Positions 6,719-14,251 of a stretch of DNA of 16,077 nt are shown piece by piece (the stretch's first letter is position 1; the number at the start of each line of letters is the position of its first letter). The notes under the pieces are model-generated. The model did no database searches. It was not told where the DNA came from and saw nothing but the letters and a program-made list of their open reading frames with translations. Source of the stretch: Pseudomonadota bacterium (GTDB lineage Bacteria; Pseudomonadota; Gammaproteobacteria; Xanthomonadales; Xanthomonadaceae); assembly GCA_019348095.1 (NCBI GenBank), contig JAHWKC010000014.1:1-16077 (forward strand). The letters are read 5' to 3'. Both the position numbers and the translations under genes were made by a program.

Positions 6719-7201
6719 ATGACCAAGGCGCCTTCGCGCATCAATGTATCGGTGACCTACATGGTCCCGCGCGCCGGCATCCCGGCGGCCGCGAGTTTCC
6801 GCAAATGGGTCGAGGCCGCGCTCGAGGGCCGGATCCGCGAAGCCGACCTTGCGATCCGGATCGTCGGCGACAAGGAAGGCCAGGCGCTCAACCGCCACTA
6901 CCGCGGCAAGGACTACGCGACCAACGTGCTCAGCTTCCCCGCCGATCTGCCCGAGGGCCTGCCGGAAGGCATCCGGTTGCCGCTGCTCGGCGACCTGGTG
7001 ATCTGCGCACCCGTGGTCGCCCGCGAGGCCCAGGAGCAGGACAAGCCGCTGGGCGCGCACTACGCCCACCTCACCGTGCACGGCGCCCTGCACCTGCTCG
7101 GCTGGAACCACGAGGACGACACCGAGGCCGAGTGCATGGAGAAGCTGGAGCGCGAGATCCTCGCCGGGATGGGCATCGCCGATCCCTACCGGGAGGCGTG
7201 A
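6719..7201 (+). CDS. ybeY: Endoribonuclease YbeY (rRNA maturation factor)
   Basis: This is a 160-residue zinc-dependent endoribonuclease used in 16S rRNA 3' maturation and 70S ribosome quality control, acting in the cytoplasm. The metal site is [11 protein letters not shown] (His121, His125, His131), matching the family pattern H-G-x-L-H-L-x-G-x-x-[21 protein letters not shown] (57-76) is the other hallmark. Length is normal. The start at 6719 is set by AAGGGA at 6706-6711, seven bases upstream; in-frame extension upstream would read through the palindromic repeats and is not credible. It follows phoH by about 150 bases, almost all of them repeats, and is followed by corC after a 111-base gap. 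Its expression may be affected by the hairpin next to its ribosome site. Confidence 0.96.
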   Translation: MTKAPSRINVSVTYMVPRAGIPAAASFRKWVEAALEGRIREADLAIRIVGDKEGQALNRHYRGKDYATNVLSFPADLPEGLPEGIRLPLLGDLVICAPVVAREAQEQDKPLGAHYAHLTVHGALHLLGWNHEDDTEAECMEKLEREILAGMGIADPYREA

Positions 7202-7277
7202 CCGGCAGGTCATGGCCAGCAGGCATGAACGGGGAGGCTCAGCGCCTGTCCCGCATCCACGCTAGACTCGCCCCTGA

Positions 7278-7296
7278 GCGCCCCTCCCCCGGGCGC
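7278..7296 (+). promoter_or_regulatory. Small GC hairpin in the corC leader
   Basis: GCGCCC (7278-7283) pairs perfectly with GGGCGC (7291-7296) around CTCCCCC, 16 bases before the corC ATG. A TAGACT at 7263-7268 could be a -10, which would place this stem at the very 5' end of a corC transcript, but I see no good -35. Treat both as tentative. Confidence 0.25.
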
Positions 7297-7312
7297 ACGT
7301 TTGCAAAACGCA

Positions 7313-8182
7313 ATGTCCGAGGACGACAGTAGTACCCCGCCGACCGAGATCCAGGAAAAGCGCCGTTCGTGGCTCGACCGCATCAGCTCCGCGCTGTCCG
7401 GTGAACCGACCACCCGCGAAGACCTTGTCGAGATCCTGCGCGATGCCCAGGCTGATGGCCTGATCGCTGCCGATACCCTGACGATGATGGAGGGCGCGAT
7501 CACCGTGTCCGACCTGACCGTGGGCGACGTCATGATCCCGCGCTCGCAGGTGGTCGCACTGCCGGCCGATGCGCGCTTCCTGGACCTGATGAAGATGGTG
7601 GTCGAGTCCGGCCATTCGCGCTTCCCGGTCCACGGCGAGGACAGCGACGACGTGCTCGGCATCCTGCTGGCCAAGGACCTGTTGCGCGGGGTGGTGGCCG
7701 ACAACGGCCCCGGCAGCGTGCACGAGCTGCTGCGCCCGGCGGTGCTGATACCCGAATCCAAGCGCCTGGACGTGCTGCTGCGCGAGTTCCGGCTGTCGCG
7801 CAACCACATGGCCATCGTGATCGACGAGCACGGCGGCGTGGCCGGGCTGATCACGATCGAGGACGTGCTGGAACAGATCGTCGGCGAGATCGACGACGAG
7901 CACGACGAGGCCGAAAATCCCGACGCGCTGATCGCGGCGCAGGCCGACGGGCAGTTCGTGGTCGACGCGCTGACCCCGGTGGAGGATTTCAACGAGCGTT
8001 TCGGCGCCGACTTCGACGAGGACGAGTACGACACCATCGGCGGCTTGATCACCGGTGCGATCGGCCACCTGCCCGAAGCCGGCGAGGAGCTGACCCTGGG
8101 CCGCTACGTGTTCCGCGTGTCCAGCGCCGATGCGCGGCGGGTGCACGCGTTCCATGTCGGCGTGCTGGGCGATGCCGCGTAG
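7313..8182 (+). CDS. corC: CorC/YbeX-family CBS-domain protein (Mg2+/Co2+ homeostasis)
   Basis: This 289-residue cytosolic protein belongs to the CorC/HlyC family without the membrane CNNM domain, as in enteric YbeX. An N-terminal helical part (SWLDRISSALSGEPTTREDL) leads into VGDVMIPRSQVVALPAD and SGHSRFPVHGEDSDDVLGIL (first CBS repeat, about 65-125), then HMAIVIDEHGGVAGLITIED (second CBS repeat). The C-terminal transporter-associated domain runs from about 205 with DEYDTIGGLITGAIGHLPEAG. The start at ATG 7313 gives MSEDDS; a TTG at 7301 is possible but not needed. No clear Shine-Dalgarno is present. The stop overlaps the next gene by 11 bases. The family has been tied to Mg2+/Co2+ efflux and to ribosome function; corA lies two genes downstream. 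Confidence 0.92.
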   Translation: MSEDDSSTPPTEIQEKRRSWLDRISSALSGEPTTREDLVEILRDAQADGLIAADTLTMMEGAITVSDLTVGDVMIPRSQVVALPADARFLDLMKMVVESGHSRFPVHGEDSDDVLGILLAKDLLRGVVADNGPGSVHELLRPAVLIPESKRLDVLLREFRLSRNHMAIVIDEHGGVAGLITIEDVLEQIVGEIDDEHDEAENPDALIAAQADGQFVVDALTPVEDFNERFGADFDEDEYDTIGGLITGAIGHLPEAGEELTLGRYVFRVSSADARRVHAFHVGVLGDAA

Positions 8183-9452
8183 GCCTGGCTGGTTCCAGCG
8201 CGGTTTGCTGGTCGTCGCGCTGCTCTGCTCGCTCGCATTTGCAGCGCCGGCCCTGGCCGCACTGCGCATCGGCGTGGTCACGATGCAGCCCGGCGAGATC
8301 TTCTTCGAGCGCTTCGGCCACAACGCCATCCTGGTGCACGAGCCGGCCACCGGCGAGGCGACCTCGTACAACTTCGGCTTCTTCGATCCGACCGCGGACG
8401 ACTTCATCGCGCGCTTCGTTGCCGGCGAGATGCGCTACCGCCTGCTGGCGTTGCCGTTCGAGCAGGACATGCGCAGCTATCGCCAGTCCGGGCGCGGCGT
8501 CAGCGTGCAGTGGCTCGACCTGGACGAGGCCGACGCGCGGCAGCTGGCCGCGGCGCTGGCCGAGAACGCGCGCCCGGAGAACGCGTACTACCGCTACGAC
8601 TACTTCCTCGACAACTGCTCGACCCGGGTGCGCGACGCACTTGACGAGGCGCTCGGCGGGGGCCTGCGGCGGCAGCTCGAGGGCCGCTCGCGCGGCAGCA
8701 CGTTCCGCAGCGAGGCAGTGCGGCTGGCTTCGCCGGCGCCATGGATGTGGCTGGCATTCGACATCGGCCTGGGGCCTTCGGCCGACCGCCCGCTGTCGTT
8801 CTGGGGCGAGTCGTATGTCCCGATGCGGCTGGCGTCCGCACTCGGTGAGGTCGTCAATCAGCAAGGCCGGCCGCTGGTTGCCGATGAGGTCCAGCTACTG
8901 CCACACCGCATCGCGCCCGAGCCGGCCGATGCGCCACGCCGGAATCTGCCGTGGTGGCTCGCCGGCCTGGCGATCGGTGCGGCATTGGTGTGGCTGGGCA
9001 ACTTCCGGCCACGCGCGCTGGCCGCGATCGCATTGCCGTTCTGGTTCGCGTCGGGGTTGATCGGTGCGTTGATGCTGTTCATCTGGCTGGGCACCGAGCA
9101 CCGCTTCGGCTGGGCCAACCAGAATCTATGGTTGCTCAATCCGCTGGCCTGGCTGCTGCTGCCGGGGGGATGGCGGGTGCTGCGCGGGCGGGCGCCGGGC
9201 CGCTGGTTCTGGATCGTCCTGGCCACGACGCTCGCGCTTGCGGTGGTCGGGCTCTTCGCCTACTGGCTGCAGGCGCTTCCCCAACGCAACGCGCACTGGA
9301 TCGCGCTGCTGCTCCCGCTGCATGCCGGTCTGATGCTGGGGTTCTGCGCGCGCAACCGGGCGCTTGCCCGCGCGGGTCACGGCGGGCAGGATGCGGTCGA
9401 TGAGCGAACGACCCAATCTGCCACCGTGCGTGATCAACTGCGCCGCGTATAG
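8172..9452 (+). CDS. DUF4105 / Lnb-like membrane protein (possible lipoprotein N-acyltransferase relative)
   Basis: The gene encodes 426 residues. A signal sequence or anchor (GLLVVALLCSLAFAAPALAA, about 11-30) precedes a periplasmic NlpC/P60-like domain, then five likely helices (about 260-277, 282-306, 318-332, 345-366, 375-391). The candidate catalytic pair is His50 in RFGHNAILVHEP and Cys149 in FLDNCSTRVRD. TEHRFGWANQNLWLLNPLAW (308-327) matches the conserved C-terminal H...N.N..NP block of DUF4105. Lnb of Bacteroides, which N-acylates lipoproteins, has this domain; whether this xanthomonad-type version does the same is inference. The start ATG (8172) overlaps the corC end by 11 bases, and its stop lies 53 bases inside corA. 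In enterics lnt follows corC, so the position is suggestive. Confidence 0.85.
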   Translation: MPRRPGWFQRGLLVVALLCSLAFAAPALAALRIGVVTMQPGEIFFERFGHNAILVHEPATGEATSYNFGFFDPTADDFIARFVAGEMRYRLLALPFEQDMRSYRQSGRGVSVQWLDLDEADARQLAAALAENARPENAYYRYDYFLDNCSTRVRDALDEALGGGLRRQLEGRSRGSTFRSEAVRLASPAPWMWLAFDIGLGPSADRPLSFWGESYVPMRLASALGEVVNQQGRPLVADEVQLLPHRIAPEPADAPRRNLPWWLAGLAIGAALVWLGNFRPRALAAIALPFWFASGLIGALMLFIWLGTEHRFGWANQNLWLLNPLAWLLLPGGWRVLRGRAPGRWFWIVLATTLALAVVGLFAYWLQALPQRNAHWIALLLPLHAGLMLGFCARNRALARAGHGGQDAVDERTTQSATVRDQLRRV

Positions 9453-10395
9453 CCGCGACGGCGCCCGCCGCGATATATCGCTGGAGGCGATCAGCGACGC
9501 GCTTGCAGTCGATGACGGCGGTTTTGTCTGGGTCGGGCTGTACGAGCCGGACGAGCACACCCTTGACCTGCTGCAGGAGGAGTTCGGGCTGCACGACCTG
9601 GCGGTCGAGGACGCGCGCAAGGCGCACCAGCGTCCAAAGATCGAGCTCTACGGCCAGTCGCTGTTCATCGCAATCCATACCGCGCAGGCCGCCGACCGCC
9701 ACATCCGCTTCGGCGAGACGCACCTGTTCGTCGGCCCCCGCTACCTGGTCAGCGTGCGCCACGGCGCCTCGACCAGCTATGCCCCGGCACGCGCGCGCAT
9801 GGAGCGTGAGCCGGCCCTGCTGCGGCACGGCCCGGGCGCAGCGCTGTATGCGGTGCTGGACCTGGCGGTCGACGACTTCGTGCCGATCGTCGAGGAGTTC
9901 AACCTGGCCCTGAACGCGCTGGAGCAGAACATCTTCGCCGAGGATTTCCGCAAGAGCACGGTGCAGGAGCTTTACGACCTCAAGCGCGAGCTGACCCACC
10001 TGCGCATGGCGGTGGGGCCGATGCAGGACATCCTCGGACAGCTTGCGCGCTCGCGCGACGGACTGATCGATGGCGAGATCCAGCTGTACTTCCGCGACGT
10101 GCTCGACCATACCGTGCGGATCAACGAGTCCACCGACACCCTGCGCGAGATGCTGACCGCCGCGGTCAGCGTCAACCTGGCGCTGGTGACGGCGCGGCAG
10201 GGGGAGATTGTGAAGCGGCTCGGCGCCTGGGCCGCCCTGCTCGCGGCGCCGACCCTGGTCGCCAGCTGGTACGGCATGAACTTCATCCACATGCCGGAAC
10301 TGGAGGGGCGCTGGAGCTACCCGGTGCTGCTCGGCGCGGTCGCGCTGGTTTGCACGGTGCTGTACCGCATGTTCAAGCGCGCGCGCTGGCTCTAG
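9400..10395 (+). CDS. corA: Magnesium/cobalt transport protein CorA
   Basis: This 331-residue inner-membrane Mg2+ channel has a large cytoplasmic N-terminal domain (VWVGLYEPDEHTLDLLQEEF, about 43-62; LAVEDARKAHQRPKIELYG, 67-85). A long helix region follows, then two membrane segments at the C-terminus (about 275-292 and 306-325). The selectivity signature is YGMNF with GMN at 292-294, followed by HMPEL. I chose ATG 9400 because GGCAGG (9385-9390) is nine bases upstream; ATG 9391 is too close to that site, and a TTG at 9364 is less likely. The start lies 53 bases inside the Lnb-like gene, so the two are probably cotranscribed. Together with CorC in the same run, it suggests shared control of divalent cation levels. 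Confidence 0.95.
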   Translation: MSERPNLPPCVINCAAYSRDGARRDISLEAISDALAVDDGGFVWVGLYEPDEHTLDLLQEEFGLHDLAVEDARKAHQRPKIELYGQSLFIAIHTAQAADRHIRFGETHLFVGPRYLVSVRHGASTSYAPARARMEREPALLRHGPGAALYAVLDLAVDDFVPIVEEFNLALNALEQNIFAEDFRKSTVQELYDLKRELTHLRMAVGPMQDILGQLARSRDGLIDGEIQLYFRDVLDHTVRINESTDTLREMLTAAVSVNLALVTARQGEIVKRLGAWAALLAAPTLVASWYGMNFIHMPELEGRWSYPVLLGAVALVCTVLYRMFKRARWL

Positions 10396-10504
10396 GCCGG
10401 CGCGCGGCCAGCGCCATACGGGAACGCCGCCGCACGTAACAGGCCACCGGCTCCCGCTGGCTGCACGCTATCCGCACAGCCACGCGGAGCTGCTGGACCG
10501 CCGG
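10396..10504. other. Gap between convergent corA and the small arginine-rich gene
   Basis: This gap contains no ORF with coding character. A short stem GGCCG/CGGCC (10395-10409, loop GCGCG) starts at the last base of the corA stop codon but lacks a T-tract, so it is only a weak terminator candidate. Confidence 0.35.
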
Positions 10505-10690
10505 TCAGCGCAGCAACGTGCCGTCCCAGCCGCTGCGCTTGCGCCGGTCCTTGCCGCTGCGGCGGTCCTCCTTGTCGGGCTCGAAGCGGATCTCCTCGCG
10601 TCGCACGGTGCCTTGCCGGCGCTCCTTGCCGCTGCGGCGCTCCGGGCCCTTGTACGGCTCGGCCGGCTTGTTGTCGCTGTCGATGCTCAT
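10505..10690 (-). CDS. Small arginine-rich protein with internal RRSGK(D/E)RR repeat
   Basis: The gene encodes a 61-residue, strongly charged protein with no membrane segment. It begins MSIDSDNKPAEPYKGPERR and has two copies of a motif, ERRSGKERRQG and DRRSGKDRRKR, 25 residues apart. The copies are also visible in the DNA as 24-bp near-identical repeats (10545-10568 and 10620-10643, two mismatches). The start ATG (10690-10688) follows AGGG four bases upstream. The frame is open further upstream, but that part overlaps the DUF819 gene's antisense-style shadow and has no coding character. It lies 88 bases after the DUF819 gene and points the same way. No family is recognised; the arginine pairs could bind nucleic acid or acidic lipid, which is speculation. 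Confidence 0.62.
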   Translation of the reverse strand: MSIDSDNKPAEPYKGPERRSGKERRQGTVRREEIRFEPDKEDRRSGKDRRKRSGWDGTLLR

Positions 10691-10778
10691 GATCCCTACC
10701 CCCTTGCACGCGATGAAGTGGAACTCTTCCGGTGTCGTGCCCGGCCACCTCAGGCCCTGAAAAGCCGGAGGCACGGGT

Positions 10779-12029
10779 TCATGCCGCGATCGCCCGCAGC
10801 AGCAGGCCGGTGGCGTAGGCGGCGTAGGTGCCGAGCGCATAACCCAGCACCGCCAGCAACACGCCGACCGGCGCCAGGGCCGGGTGGAACGCGCTGGCCA
10901 CGACCGGTGCCGATGCCGCGCCACCGATGTTGGCCTGCGAACCGACCGCGACGAAGAACAGCGGCGCCCGGATCAGCTTTGCCACACCGAGCATCAGCGC
11001 GGCATGCACGAGGATCCAGATCATCCCGAGCAGGAACAGCCAAGGCCGGTCGAGCAACGCGCCCAGGTCCATCTGCATCCCGATCGTGGCGACCAGCACG
11101 TACAGCATCGCCGAGCCGATCCGCGATGCGCCGGCGCCTTCCAGCGAGCGCGCGCGGGTGAAACTCAGCGCCAGACCGATCGTGGTGGCGATCACGGTGA
11201 TCCAGAAGAACCGGGCGGTAAGGCTGTAGTTTTCCAGCTCCCACTCGGCCGGCAGACTGGAAATCCAGGCCACCAGCGGGTCGGTGATGAAATGTGCGAA
11301 GCCGGTCGCGCCGAGCCCGACCGCGAGAATCACCATCAGGTCGGTCAGCGTCGGATTGCGCGAGTGCTGGGCCTGGTAGGCCTCGATGCGGCACTTGAGA
11401 TCGTCGATCGCGCCGAGGTCGGCGCGGGTCCAGCGGTCGAAGGCCTGCGCGCGCCCGGCCAGGAACAGCAACACCGCCAGCCACAGGCTCGCGACCAGCA
11501 CGTCGACCGCGACGAACTGGCCGAACATCGTCGCCTCCACCGCGAACACTTCCTTCATCGCCGCCTGGTTGGCGCCGCCGCCGATCCAGCTGCCGGCCAC
11601 CGTGGTCATGCCGCGCCAGGTATCGCCGGCGACTGCCTCGGGGTGGATCACGCCCATCGCCAGCAAGGCCACCACGCCGCCGAGCATCACCCCCGCGGTT
11701 CCGGTCAGGAACATGATCACCGCCTTGGGCCCGAGCCGCACCACAGCGCCGAAGTCGATCGCCACGCACAGCAGTACCAGCGCGCTGGGCAGCAGGTAAT
11801 CGCGCGCCATCGGGTAGAGGCCGGAGGTGGCGCCGTCGATCACGCCCAGGCTGTTGAACACCGACGGGATCAGGTAGCACAGCAGCAGCGCGGGGACGTA
11901 GGTGTAGAACTTCTTCCAGAACCCCTCGGTCCGCGATGCGGTCCAGAAGACGCCGCCCAGGATGATGGCCAGCAGGCCCAGCACGACGGCATCGTTGGTG
12001 ATCAGGGCGGTAGAGGTCGGTGGCACCAT
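10779..12029 (-). CDS. DUF819 (YjcL-like) multi-spanning membrane protein, putative transporter
   Basis: This 416-residue inner-membrane protein of the DUF819 family has about ten hydrophobic segments in two halves. Each half carries a related glycine-rich motif: AGSWIGGGANQAAM at about 145-158 and VGSQANIGGAASAP at about 362-375. These resemble the re-entrant GG-x-AN loops of secondary transporters with inverted repeats. A charged cytoplasmic-type linker (DRWTRADLGAIDDLKCRIEA) at about 198-217 separates the halves. The substrate is unknown. The start at 12029 is the only ATG before the first helix; a weak GAGAG-type site precedes it. It lies 87 bases after an S9 peptidase gene on the same strand, with a GTAG palindrome between them. 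That context suggests, but does not show, uptake of peptides or their products. Confidence 0.88.
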   Translation of the reverse strand: MVPPTSTALITNDAVVLGLLAIILGGVFWTASRTEGFWKKFYTYVPALLLCYLIPSVFNSLGVIDGATSGLYPMARDYLLPSALVLLCVAIDFGAVVRLGPKAVIMFLTGTAGVMLGGVVALLAMGVIHPEAVAGDTWRGMTTVAGSWIGGGANQAAMKEVFAVEATMFGQFVAVDVLVASLWLAVLLFLAGRAQAFDRWTRADLGAIDDLKCRIEAYQAQHSRNPTLTDLMVILAVGLGATGFAHFITDPLVAWISSLPAEWELENYSLTARFFWITVIATTIGLALSFTRARSLEGAGASRIGSAMLYVLVATIGMQMDLGALLDRPWLFLLGMIWILVHAALMLGVAKLIRAPLFFVAVGSQANIGGAASAPVVASAFHPALAPVGVLLAVLGYALGTYAAYATGLLLRAIAA

Positions 12030-12045
12030 CAGTCGTTTCTCTCTT

Positions 12046-12069
12046 GTAGGAGCGGGCCATGCCCGCGAC
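12046..12069. repeat. Single GTAGGAGCG-type REP palindrome
   Basis: The element begins GTAGGAGCGGGCCATGCCCG and contains the perfect stem GCGGGC/GCCCGC around CAT (12052-12066). Its first nine bases match those of the inverted repeat at 3365. It lies between the S9 peptidase and DUF819 genes, about 17 bases upstream of the DUF819 start on the minus strand, so it could reduce read-through or protect the upstream transcript end. Confidence 0.8.
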
Positions 12070-12116
12070 GCGCTGCGGTCCGCACGCGCCGGCGATGCAG
12101 AAGCGTGAAGCGCTCC

Positions 12117-14207
<2,091 letters not shown>

Positions 14208-14251
14208 GGTGGATCTCCTGATCAAATTACGGGTAACCGACGGGCGATGGA

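Noticed and set aside
5590..6744. 384-codon minus-strand open frame opposite phoH
   Set aside because: It mirrors PhoH codons and runs through the palindromic repeats; no domain and no ribosome site seen.
7301..7312. TTG start four codons upstream of the corC ATG
   Set aside because: No ribosome site favours it, and the ATG at 7313 gives the expected MSEDDS-type N-terminus.
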